Positions 34,762 through 44,328 of a stretch of DNA of 64,000 nucleotides are shown here, piece after piece. Each line of letters opens with the position of its first letter. The stretch's first letter is position 1. The DNA comes from Hyphomonadaceae bacterium. Lineage in GTDB: Bacteria > Pseudomonadota > Alphaproteobacteria > Caulobacterales > Aquidulcibacteraceae. Both the position numbers and the translations under genes were made by a program. The stretch is from assembly GCA_019753105.1 (NCBI GenBank), contig JAIELJ010000013.1, forward strand, positions 1 to 64,000. The letters are read 5' to 3'. Under the pieces are notes generated by a model, which did not search any database, was not told the DNA's origin, and saw only the letters and a program-made list of their open reading frames with translations.

Positions 34762-35925
34762 TCACTGCCAGGTGGTGAACTGAATCACCAATGCCGCCGG
34801 GCCCACAGGCGCCCCCGTCACGCTGACGATCTGCAATTCGCCGACGCGGCCATCGCTAGTCACGTAACACGCATACGAGCCAGCCGCCGGCAGCGCCACT
34901 TGCCCAGTCACATAGTTCGCCGACATGCGTTGCGCGAAACACGTTCCATATCCGCGCGGGCTTGCGCCGCCGATCCAGATTTTCGCGCCATTGCCGCCGG
35001 TCAGGAAGAAGGCGCCGCCACTCCGGCTGAAGACAAAGTCAGCGCCGGCCGCCGGCGCCAGGATGCCGGCGTCGAAATCGAAGCCTTGATTGAGCTGTGC
35101 GCTTAACGCGCCGCTGCGATGTACGATCGGATTGGATGCGGTGGAGCCGCGATCAACCGCCGGCGGCTCAGCCCCGTCATCGACGCGCGTGACGCGGAAG
35201 CTGATTTGGAAGTCCCCTTGTCTCGCCGTTTCGATGAAGCACCGGCAAGCGGGATCGAGCCGGCTTAGAACATCCGAAACGCTGTACGAGAAGGTGTGCC
35301 GGAAAAGCGGTCCGTGATGATCGAGATAGCAACCGCCGAGATCGCCCGGTGTTGTGTTGACACAAAACTCCGCTCCGCCGCCGACGACGGCGCCCCAGTT
35401 GGGACGCTCATGCCATAGCATCAGCTCAAATCGCACGGGCCCTGCGCGTCCACGAGGATCGCATGACCAAACGCCGTTCTCCTGACCATCAGGATCGATC
35501 GCGCCCCAAATGCAGTTCTGGGCAGAAGGAAATGGTCGAGTATCGCCGGTCATAACCCGACTATAGGTGCGCGTGACGAGGCGATAATCTTCGGTCTCGA
35601 ACACCGCGAAGACGGGGCGGCTGAGGGGCAAGGTGTTGGGGAAAGGCGCTTGGCGCGGCGGCCCGCCGATTGCTGTGAAGCTGATGGCCTCGGCGATGAA
35701 ACGCGGTTCGACGATCACACCTTGCGTATCGCCAAGCCCAGTGACGCCACCGCGCGGAGGCCGCGTGGTAGGCGGCCGGGGGCGCTCAGCCTCCTGGACT
35801 GGATAGCCCTGAACAGGCGGTACCTGCACGTTGGTCTGAGCGAGGGCTATGTTCGCTGGAGCGAACCAAGCCGTCGCCATCAACGCGGCGACTGCAATCT
35901 GCGTGAAGCGGAATGTGCCGGTCAT
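34762..35925 (-). CDS. Secreted protein of unknown function
   Basis: 387 residues; the ATG at 35925 follows GGAGGTCGTT, better than the ATG at 35937. The signal peptide (FTQIAVAALMATAWFAPANIALA) is followed by a proline-rich stretch (RPRPPTTRPPRGG). The body is probably beta-rich, with eight or so Cys, several in pairs (FCVNTTPGDLGGCY, ACRCF), suggesting disulfides in the periplasm. No domain is recognised. Gene ends at the hairpin at 34731-34756. Confidence 0.72.
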   Translation of the reverse strand: MTGTFRFTQIAVAALMATAWFAPANIALAQTNVQVPPVQGYPVQEAERPRPPTTRPPRGGVTGLGDTQGVIVEPRFIAEAISFTAIGGPPRQAPFPNTLPLSRPVFAVFETEDYRLVTRTYSRVMTGDTRPFPSAQNCIWGAIDPDGQENGVWSCDPRGRAGPVRFELMLWHERPNWGAVVGGGAEFCVNTTPGDLGGCYLDHHGPLFRHTFSYSVSDVLSRLDPACRCFIETARQGDFQISFRVTRVDDGAEPPAVDRGSTASNPIVHRSGALSAQLNQGFDFDAGILAPAAGADFVFSRSGGAFFLTGGNGAKIWIGGASPRGYGTCFAQRMSANYVTGQVALPAAGSYACYVTSDGRVGELQIVSVTGAPVGPAALVIQFTTWQ

Positions 35926-35979
35926 AACGACCTCCACGGTGTTGCCCCAGCGTTTGGGACAACACCATCAAGTCGCAAA

Positions 35980-35998
35980 GACCGCAATGACTGCGGTC
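35980..35998 (-). terminator. Intrinsic terminator of the acyl-CoA dehydrogenase pair
   Basis: GACCGCA (35980-35986) pairs with TGCGGTC (35992-35998) 11 nt past the stop at 36009. On the minus strand it is followed by TTTGCG. A second imperfect stem (35938-35967) lies between this and the next gene. Confidence 0.5.
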
Positions 35999-36008
35999 AC
36001 GGATCAGC

Positions 36009-37244
36009 CTATCGCCCTGTGGGCAAATCCTTGAACGCAACACCTTTGTCCGCGCGCGGCTCTTGCGGGAGACCCAGCACGCGTTCGGCGATGATGTTCT
36101 TCAAGATCTCATCGGTGCCGCCGGCGATACGCAGACCCGGCGCGAACATGTAGCTCTGATGGAAAGCGCCTTCGAGCGGCGCCAAATCCGGATCACTGAT
36201 AATGCCGTAATGATCCTGCGCTTCGATCGCCATGTTGGCGATGTCCATCATTTGATTGGCGTTGATGACCTTGCCGATCGAGCTCTCCGGCCCCGGCGTC
36301 TGGCCCTTCGACAACGCCGTCATGGTGCGGAATTTCGCCAGCTTGTAGCCTTCGGCGCGCACGATCCAATCGGCGAGCTTCTGGCGGAAGGACTCGTCTT
36401 GGATCAGCGAGCCTTCGCCGGCGGGCGAGTTGATCGACTTCGCGAACTCGAAGATTTCCTTGTAGTCGGGGCCATAAGAACCGCCGACGGCGAGGCGCTC
36501 ATTCATCAACGTCACAAGAGCTACGTTCCAGCCCATGCCCGGATCACCGAGGCGCCAGGAGTCCGGAATACGGACGTCGGTGAAATAGACTTCGTTGAAC
36601 TCGCGACCGCCCGAGGCTTGGTGGATCGGGCGCACGTCAACACCAGGCTGCTTCATGTCCACAATGAACATGGTGAGGCCCTTGTGCTTCTCCACGTCGG
36701 GATTGGTCCGCACGAGCAGGATGCCGAAATCGGCAAACTGCGCGCCGGTGGTCCAAACCTTTTGGCCGTTGACGATCCAATCGTCGCCATCGCGGACGGC
36801 TTTGGTCTTGGACGCTGCGACGTCTGAACCCGCGCCGGGCTCGGAAAAGAGCTGGCACCAAATCTCTTCGCCACGCAGCGCTTTGGCGACATAGCGATCC
36901 TTCATCGCTTCATCGGAAAACGCGATCACTGTCGGCACGCACATACCAAGCCCGATCGAGAACGGTGCGGCAGGCGCGTCGAACTTGGCTTCTTCCTGGT
37001 TGAAGATAACCGCGTAAATCGGCGGCAGACCGCGCCCACCCTGCTCCTTGGCCCAAGTGATCCCAGCGAAGCCGGCTTCGGCCTTCTTACGCTGATACTC
37101 TTTCGCTGCCTTCAGATACTCAGGCGGTGTGAGCTTGCGCTGCAGACGCTCCTTGTCGGAGCCCTTCGGATTGCAGTTGGCTTCGAGGAATTTGCGCGCG
37201 TCGGCGCGGAACTTGGCTTCCTCAGCGGTGTCGTTGAAATCCAT
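36009..37244 (-). CDS. Acyl-CoA dehydrogenase, first of a two-gene pair (large)
   Basis: 411 residues. An FAD enzyme that oxidises acyl-CoA to enoyl-CoA. Family segments are WCQLFSEPGAGSDVAASKTKAVRDGDDW, FNEVYFTDVRIPDSW and LRIAGGTDEILKNIIAERVLGLP (C-terminal flavin/dimer segment). Start is the ATG at 37244, 12 nt after the second acyl-CoA dehydrogenase gene ends. Paired genes like this often make a hetero-oligomer acting on sterol-type, branched or other bulky acyl-CoA, and the pair is probably one enzyme; substrate is not readable. Confidence 0.9.
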   Translation of the reverse strand: MDFNDTAEEAKFRADARKFLEANCNPKGSDKERLQRKLTPPEYLKAAKEYQRKKAEAGFAGITWAKEQGGRGLPPIYAVIFNQEEAKFDAPAAPFSIGLGMCVPTVIAFSDEAMKDRYVAKALRGEEIWCQLFSEPGAGSDVAASKTKAVRDGDDWIVNGQKVWTTGAQFADFGILLVRTNPDVEKHKGLTMFIVDMKQPGVDVRPIHQASGGREFNEVYFTDVRIPDSWRLGDPGMGWNVALVTLMNERLAVGGSYGPDYKEIFEFAKSINSPAGEGSLIQDESFRQKLADWIVRAEGYKLAKFRTMTALSKGQTPGPESSIGKVINANQMMDIANMAIEAQDHYGIISDPDLAPLEGAFHQSYMFAPGLRIAGGTDEILKNIIAERVLGLPQEPRADKGVAFKDLPTGR

Positions 37245-37256
37245 TGTTCTGATCCC

Positions 37257-38372
37257 TCAAGCCGCGTTGCGTTGTTCAAGGCGCTTTACGAGTTTTTCTT
37301 TCCAGGCCGCCGGGCTGCCCGCTTGCACGGCGAGCAATTTGGCGCGGCGGAAAAAGAGGTGGCAGTCGACATCCCAAGTAAAGCCCATGCCGCCATGCGT
37401 CTGGATGTTTTCCTTGGCGCAGAAATAATAAGCGTCGCTCGCAGCGACTCGCGAAGCGGCGGCAGCAAATGGAAGCTCGGCGGCTTCGGTCGATAGCGCC
37501 CAAGCGCCGTAATAGGCATTAGAGCGCGCGACCTCGTTGTTGACGTACATATCCGCCAGCTTGTGCTTGATGGCCTGGAACGAACCGATCTGACGCGAGA
37601 ACGCGACGCGGTTCTTGGCGTAGTCGATCGCCATTTCCATACACGCTTGCGAACCACCCAATTGCTCAAACGCAAGCAGAACAGCCGCACGATCGAGAAC
37701 CGCCTCCGCCAGTTCCCAACCTTGGCCAGCGCCGCCGATTCGCTCGGCCTTCGCGCCTTTGAACTCAAGCTTGGCATGGCCGCGCGTTGGGTCGAGCGTC
37801 TTCAGCGTCGTGCGCGTGACGCCCGCCTGGTTGAGATCAACCAGGACCAGGGAAATGCCCGAACCCTCTTTCGCCACGACGACCGCGTGCGTCGCGCAAT
37901 CGCCGTCCGTCACCGGGATCTTTGCGCCGGTGAGCGTCGAGCCATCGAACTTTGCTTGGATGCCGCTTGCCGTCGGCGTGCCCGGACCTTCGTTGAGCGC
38001 GAAGCAACCGATGACCTCGCCCGCCGCCACCTTCGGCAACAACGCAGCCTTCTGCGCATCGCTGCCGGCGAGCATCAGCGCCTCAGCAAAGAAATATACC
38101 GTCGATGAAAACGGGATCGGCGCCACTGCGCGGCCCAGCTCTTCCGCCAGCACGCAGAGTTCGAGGCGCCCGAGCCCCAAACCGCCATGCTCTTCGGGAA
38201 TAGCAGCGCCCAGCCAGCCCATCTCGGCGACAGCGCGCCACAAGCCGTCGTCGTAAGAGACATCAGCATTGTCCAGAACACGGCGCGTGACTTTCGAACC
38301 GGCTTTGTCAGCCAGGAACCGCCGCGCCTCGTCCTTGAGACTCTTCTGGTCGTCGGAGAAGTCGAAGTTCAC
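37257..38372 (-). CDS. Acyl-CoA dehydrogenase, second of a two-gene pair (small)
   Basis: 371 residues. N-terminal helices begin MNFDFSDDQKSLKDEARRFL; the middle domain includes FALNEGPGTPTASGIQAKF, and the C-terminal domain FSRQIGSFQAIKHKLADMYV then IQTHGGMGFTWD. The first gene of the operon on the minus strand (38372 down), followed 12 nt later by the larger dehydrogenase. The pair probably functions together, one subunit carrying the catalytic Glu. Divergent from a conserved hypothetical gene at 38517. Confidence 0.9.
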   Translation of the reverse strand: MNFDFSDDQKSLKDEARRFLADKAGSKVTRRVLDNADVSYDDGLWRAVAEMGWLGAAIPEEHGGLGLGRLELCVLAEELGRAVAPIPFSSTVYFFAEALMLAGSDAQKAALLPKVAAGEVIGCFALNEGPGTPTASGIQAKFDGSTLTGAKIPVTDGDCATHAVVVAKEGSGISLVLVDLNQAGVTRTTLKTLDPTRGHAKLEFKGAKAERIGGAGQGWELAEAVLDRAAVLLAFEQLGGSQACMEMAIDYAKNRVAFSRQIGSFQAIKHKLADMYVNNEVARSNAYYGAWALSTEAAELPFAAAASRVAASDAYYFCAKENIQTHGGMGFTWDVDCHLFFRRAKLLAVQAGSPAAWKEKLVKRLEQRNAA

Positions 38373-38516
38373 CCATTCCTCCCGGGCTTTATGGTTGCCC
38401 GCACCCTAACGCCCAGGCGGGGCAAGGCGAAAGAGTGTCTTGGCGTCAAGCTCTGTTCACGAAGGTTCAACGCCGCTGCGTTATGGTCGCCGTTCGAGTT
38501 TCAGGGTGAGTAACCA

Positions 38517-39083
38517 ATGGCGAAGGCGGTATTTCATAAGGGCCAGCGCGTCTACGTAAAGCCGGTGGCGACGTGGGCGGTGGTCGAGCACGTCAACCCG
38601 CAATGGGTCAAAGGCGTCGAAGAGCCGCTGCGCGTCACGTACGACGCGGGCCTTGGTCGCGACTTTCACGCACATGAATTGGCCGCCGAAGAGCGTGGCC
38701 CCGACAAGCCCGACCTTATCGAAACCGAGAATTGGCGTGTGCTGCGCGCCGTGAACCGCCTTTCTGCCGACGGCCGTGATCCGCGTCACCCCTTCCCCGG
38801 CACCTATCCCGTCGTTGTGACGGATGAGAAAGATTGGGGCGGCTGGCGCGTGCCGATGGCGGAATATGACCGCGACCCTCTGCGGATCGAGCATCAATCG
38901 CGCGTGGTCGCCAACGCCCTGCGCTTGATGCGTGTCGCGCGCGAACTGACCGAGTTCGCTCAAGATTACCCGCACGAAACGCCGGGCCAATTGCAGGACC
39001 TGGCAAAGCAAGCCGAAATGCTGCTGACGGCCATCTACCACGAGCCGGCGCCAAAGATGGATTCCGCTGTAGCCGCCGAATAA
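38517..39083 (+). CDS. Conserved hypothetical protein with N-terminal SH3-like sequence
   Basis: 188 residues. Start is the ATG at 38517 behind AGGGTGAGTAACC. No signal peptide. About 1-60 look like a small beta-barrel (FHKGQRVYVKPVATWAVVEHVNPQWVKGV). About 120-180 are helical (LRLMRVARELTEFAQDYPHE). I do not recognise a named family, though it looks cytosolic and well folded. It precedes pepN by 58 nt. No function is proposed. Confidence 0.7.
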   Translation: MAKAVFHKGQRVYVKPVATWAVVEHVNPQWVKGVEEPLRVTYDAGLGRDFHAHELAAEERGPDKPDLIETENWRVLRAVNRLSADGRDPRHPFPGTYPVVVTDEKDWGGWRVPMAEYDRDPLRIEHQSRVVANALRLMRVARELTEFAQDYPHETPGQLQDLAKQAEMLLTAIYHEPAPKMDSAVAAE

Positions 39084-39141
39084 AGGCGCATTGATTTCCG
39101 CGCACTGACGGCTCATTTCAGGGGCTCCCTAGGAGAGCCTC

Positions 39142-41742
39142 ATGCGTGACGCTGAAACAGCGACTGTCCGTCTATCTGAATACCGGCCGCCGGCCTATTT
39201 GATCGACGAAATCGCGCTGGTGTTTGCGCTGGAACCGGACGCGACGATCGTTGCCGCCAGCAGTCACGTACGTCGCACAGCGGCCGCCCCTGAGCCGCTC
39301 GTGCTCGTCGGCGAGCGGCTTGAACTACAGAGTGTGTCCATCGACGGAACGCTGCTCGCGACGGATCAGTACGCACTCGAACCTGGCAAACTGATCATAC
39401 ACACGCCGCCCGCCAACTTCCGGCTCGACATCATCACGCGCATCAATCCGGCCGGCAACACGCATCTCGAAGGCCTCTATATGTCCGGCGGCCGCTTCTG
39501 CACGCAGTGCGAGGCGGAGGGCTTTCGCGCCATCACCTACGCGCTCGATCGCCCCGACGTGCTGGCGCGCTACGCAGTGCGCATCGAAGCCGACAAAGCC
39601 GCCTACCCGACGCTTCTGTCGAACGGCAATCTGACCGAAAGCGGCGACTTGGAGGATGGGCGCCATTATGCGGTGTGGGTCGATCCACACCCTAAGCCGT
39701 CATACCTCTTCGCGCTCTGCGCCGGCAGCTACGAGTCGATCCACGACACGTTCACGACGAAGAGCGGCCGAAAAGTCGATCTCGGCATCTATGTGGACAA
39801 GGGCGATTCCGGCCGCGCGCTTTACGCCATGGACGCACTAAAGCGCTCGATGAAATGGGACGAAGACGTCTTCCAGCGCGAATACGATCTCGATCTCTTC
39901 AACATCGTCGCCGTGCGCGACTTTAATTTCGGCGCGATGGAGAACAAGGGTCTCAACATCTTCAACTCGTCGCTGATCCTGGCCGATGCAGAGACCGCGA
40001 CGGACGCCGATTTCGAAGCGATCGAAGCCGTCGTCGGCCACGAATACTTCCACAACTGGACCGGCAACCGCATCACCTGCCGCGATTGGTTTCAGCTCTG
40101 CTTGAAGGAGGGACTGACAGTCTATCGCGAGCAGGAATTCTCCGCCGACCAACGCTCGCGCCCAGTACAGCGCATCAAGGACGTGAAGCGTTTGCGCGCG
40201 CGTCAGTTCGGCGAGGACGCAGGCCCCCTTGCCCACCCCGTGCGCCCGTCGAGCTATCAGAAGATCGACAATTTCTACACCGCGACCATCTATGAAAAAG
40301 GCGGCGAAGTGATCCGCATGCTGAAGCGGATCATCGGCAAAGACGCGTTCGATCGCGGCATGCAGCTCTATTTCGAACGCCGTGACGGCACGGCCTCGAC
40401 AGTCGAAGATTTCATCGCGTGCTTTGAAGAGGCCTCCGGCCAAAGCCTCGCAGGCTTCATGGCGTGGTACGAGCAGGCCGGCACGCCCGCGCTCAAAGTC
40501 ACAGGGCGCTACGACGCCGCGGCGAAGACCTACGATCTAACTGTCTCGCAGCGCACCGCTCCAACGCCAGGGCAGTCCAACAAGCCCGTCCCCATTCCGC
40601 TTCAGATCGGCTTCATCGCGAGAGACGGCGCGATCATCGCCGGCAAGCGGGAGGGCGATGAGATCGCTCGCGTCGAACACCACGTCGTTCTGACCGAAGC
40701 GGAGAAGACCTTTCATTTCACTGGCGTACTCGAAGAGCCAATCACCGCGGCGCTGCGTGGCTTTTCCGCCCCCGTGACGCTCGATCAGAATCTAAGCATC
40801 GAGGATCGGCTAGCGCAGATCGCGCACGATCCAGATCCGTTCACACGCTGGGAGGCCGGCCAATCCATCGCGCGCGCAATTTTGCTCGGCGATGCGCCGG
40901 ACGCGGCGCCCGCACTCGCGCAGGCGCTTGGGCGCGAACTCGATCGCGCGCAAGAAGATCCCGCATTCGCGGCGCTTGCACTCCGATTGCCTGATCTCAA
41001 TGAGTTGGTTCTGTCGTCAGCCGCGCCCGATCCCGAAAAGCTGTTCGCGGCACGCGAAACGTTGCGCCGTGAAATCGCGTCAACACTACGCAACCGGCTT
41101 GAACCCATCGCGATGGCGCCAAGCGAGACACCGTTCTCACCGAGCGCCGATGCCGCTGGCCGCCGCTCGCTCAAATCAGCTGCACTCGATCTCCTCGCAG
41201 CGCTCGGCCCCGACCTTGGCGACCGTTTTCTCACGGTTTTCGACGAGGCGAAAAGCATGACAGAGAGTATCGCTGCGCTCGAAGCCTTGGCGAACGCCGA
41301 CAGCGCCTTGTTCGATGACGCCCTCGCGCGCTTCTACGAGCGCTGGCAATCGAACCCGCTCGTCATCGACAAATGGTTCGCCGTCCAAGCGGCTGCGCCG
41401 CGCACCGACGCGGTCGAGCGCGTCAAGCGCTTGCGCGAGCACGCCGCCTTCAACACACGCAACCCAAACCGGGTCCGTGCGCTCGCTGCGGCGTTCGCAA
41501 TGCGCAACCCGCGCGCTTTCCACAGCGCTGATGGATCGGGCTATCGCTTCCTCGCGGAACTCACAGAAGCGATTGATCCGAACAATCCAGCGCTTGCAGC
41601 ACGGTTGTTAACACCGTTCGAATCATGGCGGCGATTTGATTCGGATCGGCAACAACATGCCCGCGCAGCGCTCGAGCGCCTCGCTGCTTTGCCAAAACTC
41701 TCGAACAACACCCGAGAGATGGTGGAACGCACCCTGACGTGA
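39142..41742 (+). CDS. pepN: Aminopeptidase N (M1 zinc metallopeptidase)
   Basis: 866 residues, close to the proteobacterial norm (about 870). Removes N-terminal residues from peptides in the cytoplasm. The exopeptidase motif FGAMENKGLN (GxMEN) and the zinc site VVGHEYFHNWTGNRITC (HExxH) with Glu 18 residues on (LKEGLTVYREQEF) are all present. The later Tyr is in the YEKGGEVIRML region. The C-terminal half is the usual DUF3458-type helical repeat domain. Starts at ATG 39142 behind GGAGAGCCTC. Confidence 0.95.
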   Translation: MRDAETATVRLSEYRPPAYLIDEIALVFALEPDATIVAASSHVRRTAAAPEPLVLVGERLELQSVSIDGTLLATDQYALEPGKLIIHTPPANFRLDIITRINPAGNTHLEGLYMSGGRFCTQCEAEGFRAITYALDRPDVLARYAVRIEADKAAYPTLLSNGNLTESGDLEDGRHYAVWVDPHPKPSYLFALCAGSYESIHDTFTTKSGRKVDLGIYVDKGDSGRALYAMDALKRSMKWDEDVFQREYDLDLFNIVAVRDFNFGAMENKGLNIFNSSLILADAETATDADFEAIEAVVGHEYFHNWTGNRITCRDWFQLCLKEGLTVYREQEFSADQRSRPVQRIKDVKRLRARQFGEDAGPLAHPVRPSSYQKIDNFYTATIYEKGGEVIRMLKRIIGKDAFDRGMQLYFERRDGTASTVEDFIACFEEASGQSLAGFMAWYEQAGTPALKVTGRYDAAAKTYDLTVSQRTAPTPGQSNKPVPIPLQIGFIARDGAIIAGKREGDEIARVEHHVVLTEAEKTFHFTGVLEEPITAALRGFSAPVTLDQNLSIEDRLAQIAHDPDPFTRWEAGQSIARAILLGDAPDAAPALAQALGRELDRAQEDPAFAALALRLPDLNELVLSSAAPDPEKLFAARETLRREIASTLRNRLEPIAMAPSETPFSPSADAAGRRSLKSAALDLLAALGPDLGDRFLTVFDEAKSMTESIAALEALANADSALFDDALARFYERWQSNPLVIDKWFAVQAAAPRTDAVERVKRLREHAAFNTRNPNRVRALAAAFAMRNPRAFHSADGSGYRFLAELTEAIDPNNPALAARLLTPFESWRRFDSDRQQHARAALERLAALPKLSNNTREMVERTLT

Positions 41743-41873
41743 GTCCTTGGAGTCACGTTAACTTTTGCTTTTCGGCATAGGCCAGTACTGGCCTCGACAT
41801 GGCGTTTACGTCTCACTTACGATTACAAATCTTGAGGATTCCGAACGGCGATTCGGGGCGGCCGGGGAATACT

Positions 41874-44327
41874 GTGTCGAAGAAAGAAAACACCGACGCT
41901 GTTTCGGGCGCTCAGCCCGATAAGACCGCACGGCCATTCATTTGGCTCGTGTTCTTGTTCATCACCGCATTCGCGGCGGCGATAAGCGCGCAAATCAAAG
42001 CGCATCACGACAATGCAGCGCAAACGATCATTGCCGCGCAAGCGTCAGCAGCAGGATTGGTCGCCGAGCGCGTCAACGCGAACTTCGCCGTTGCGATGGG
42101 CGCAACCGCTGGCGTTGCTGACTTGGCGCGCCAAACCAATGCTGACCCACAAAGCCTCGTCACGAGCGCCGCAAGCGCGCCGCAAGTCGCTGCAGCGGCC
42201 ATCATCGCAGCGAATGGTGTCATCGAAGCGACGACCGACCCCACCCGCACCAATCTGATCCGCGCCGCCGCCAATGCCGCGGGCGACCAGCCTGTCTGGA
42301 CCGGCGCCCCAGAAATCGGCGAGATCGCCTCCGCGCCGACGATCGTTCGCCAAATCGGCGGACGCACGCTGGTGGTCGTGATCGATCCCGCTCGCCTCCT
42401 GCCAGATTTGGACACAAGCACCCGCGTCATGATCACGGCGCAGAACGGCGATGTGCTCTACGCGTCGCCCGCGCTCCTGCAAGCTGGCGCGCGCGCTCAG
42501 CAGCAAGTGCTTTCGGCCACACGCAATCGCGAAAGCGGCGCAGCTCTCATTAGCGATAGCGCCGGCGCGACATGGGTCGCTGCGGAGTCGCGATCTCAGA
42601 TCGGCGATCTTCGCGTCATGGTCGCAGCACCTTCGCCGAATGATCTTGCGCTTTGGCTGGCGGCATTGCTGCGCTTTGCGCTCGTCACCGCAGCGCCGTT
42701 AGCGGCCATCGGCGTACTTTATCTGCTTATGCGCCAGAACGCTCAACGCGCGCGTTACGCTGAGGCTGAAGTCGAGCGCGCAGAGACACACTTCCGCATC
42801 GCGGCGGACGGCGCGCGTGTTGGCGTAATTGAGTGGAGCGCCAGCGGCGACGAGGTGCAGCTCTCGGAACAAGCGGCGCGCCTGCTTGGCACGCCTCGTG
42901 ACACTTTGCGTCTGCGCGAATTCCTTGAGCTGATGCTCAGCGACGATCGCTTCGCTGTCGAAGAGGAGTTTCGCCGCGCCCGCCAGACCGGGATGCTTGA
43001 CGCCCGCTTCCGCGTCACGCGCGGCAATGGCATGGCGTGGATCGAGGTGCGTGGCACCGCTGTCGAAGATGGCAGTGGCCGGCTTGAGACCCGGGTGTTC
43101 GGCACTGTCGTCGACGTCACGCAGCGCTACGAAGCCGAAGCGCGCGTGTCACGCCTCGAGCATCAATTGCGGGCCGCGATCGAGAACTTCTCCGGCCCGT
43201 TTGCATTGTGGGACGCGCGCCGGCGCTTGCTGCTCTGGAACCAGAGCTTCGCCGACGCCTTCAAGCTTGGCCCGGAATTGCTGCGTCCGCGCGTCTCCTA
43301 CGAGGCGGTGGCGGCCGCAGCCGCGGCAAACATTCGCCGCGAGAAGCACGACCCAGCAAACCCGGACGTTCGCGTCATCGAACTTTCGAACGGCGAGTGG
43401 CTGCACGTGGTCGAGCGCCGCGCCGCCGATGGCGGCATCATCACAGTCGGCGTCGACATCACGCCGCTGAAGCGCAAGGAAGAAGAACTCGCGCGCAACG
43501 AACGCCGCCTCTCGGACGCGTTGGCGCGTGCTGAGAGCCAGGAATATCGCATCAAGGCGCTTGCGCGTGAGGCGCACGAAGAACGTCAGCGCGCCGAAGA
43601 GGCGAGCCGCGCCAAGAGCACCTTCCTCGCCAATATGAGCCACGAGCTACGCACGCCGCTCAACGCCGTGATCGGCTTCGCGGAGATCATGTCGAAGGAA
43701 CTCTTCGGGCCGCTAGCGAACCCGCAATACAAGCAATACTCGACCGACATCTATGATAGCGGCAACCACCTGCTCGATCTGATCAATGACATCCTCGACA
43801 TGGCCAAGATCGAGGCTGGAAAGCTTACGCTGTCCCCTCGCCCGCTCGATCCCAGCGTCGCAATCGAGCAGGCCGTGCGCTTGACCAAGCGCAAGGTCGA
43901 AGAGAAGGGCTTATCAATCGTCGTCGATGCGGAAAATCTGGGCGAGATCGAAGCCGATCATCGCGCCGTGAAGCAGATCCTGCTTAACCTCTTGTCGAAC
44001 GCCGTGAAGTTTACCGACCAAGGCGCGATCATGGTGCATGCGCGGGGCAGCGCTTCAAACATGACGCTGCGCGTTGTCGATACTGGCTGCGGCATCCCGC
44101 CTGAACACTTGCCGCGCCTCGCGCGTCCGTTCGAGCAGGTCGAGCAAGAGCTCACGCGTACCAATGCCGGCACCGGCCTTGGACTGGCGCTCACCAAATC
44201 GCTCGCTGAAATGCACGGCGGCAAGCTCAGCATTCAAAGCGAAGTTGGCCGCGGCACGATCGTCACAGTGACGCTTCCGCGCACGTTTGGCGGCCAACGC
44301 GATGTGGAAGCGACGGCGGCGGAGTAA
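41874..44327 (+). CDS. PleC/DivJ-like PAS sensor histidine kinase
   Basis: 817 residues from a GTG at 41874 behind GGGGAATACT. The longer ATG start at 41799 (842 residues) is possible, but its first 25 codons hold rare TTA, CGA and AGG codons, a promoter-like stretch and no ribosome site. TM1 follows (IWLVFLFITAFAAAI), then a periplasmic sensor domain and TM2 (LLRFALVTAAPLAAIGVLYLL). Two PAS-like domains come next. The HisKA core is FLANMSHELRTPLNAVIGFAEIM, and the ATPase has NLLSNAVKF, DTGCGIP and GTGLGLAL. It probably phosphorylates or dephosphorylates a response regulator in cell-cycle or polarity control, as PleC does, but no target is encoded nearby. Confidence 0.87.
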   Translation: MSKKENTDAVSGAQPDKTARPFIWLVFLFITAFAAAISAQIKAHHDNAAQTIIAAQASAAGLVAERVNANFAVAMGATAGVADLARQTNADPQSLVTSAASAPQVAAAAIIAANGVIEATTDPTRTNLIRAAANAAGDQPVWTGAPEIGEIASAPTIVRQIGGRTLVVVIDPARLLPDLDTSTRVMITAQNGDVLYASPALLQAGARAQQQVLSATRNRESGAALISDSAGATWVAAESRSQIGDLRVMVAAPSPNDLALWLAALLRFALVTAAPLAAIGVLYLLMRQNAQRARYAEAEVERAETHFRIAADGARVGVIEWSASGDEVQLSEQAARLLGTPRDTLRLREFLELMLSDDRFAVEEEFRRARQTGMLDARFRVTRGNGMAWIEVRGTAVEDGSGRLETRVFGTVVDVTQRYEAEARVSRLEHQLRAAIENFSGPFALWDARRRLLLWNQSFADAFKLGPELLRPRVSYEAVAAAAAANIRREKHDPANPDVRVIELSNGEWLHVVERRAADGGIITVGVDITPLKRKEEELARNERRLSDALARAESQEYRIKALAREAHEERQRAEEASRAKSTFLANMSHELRTPLNAVIGFAEIMSKELFGPLANPQYKQYSTDIYDSGNHLLDLINDILDMAKIEAGKLTLSPRPLDPSVAIEQAVRLTKRKVEEKGLSIVVDAENLGEIEADHRAVKQILLNLLSNAVKFTDQGAIMVHARGSASNMTLRVVDTGCGIPPEHLPRLARPFEQVEQELTRTNAGTGLGLALTKSLAEMHGGKLSIQSEVGRGTIVTVTLPRTFGGQRDVEATAAE

Positions 44328-44328
44328 G

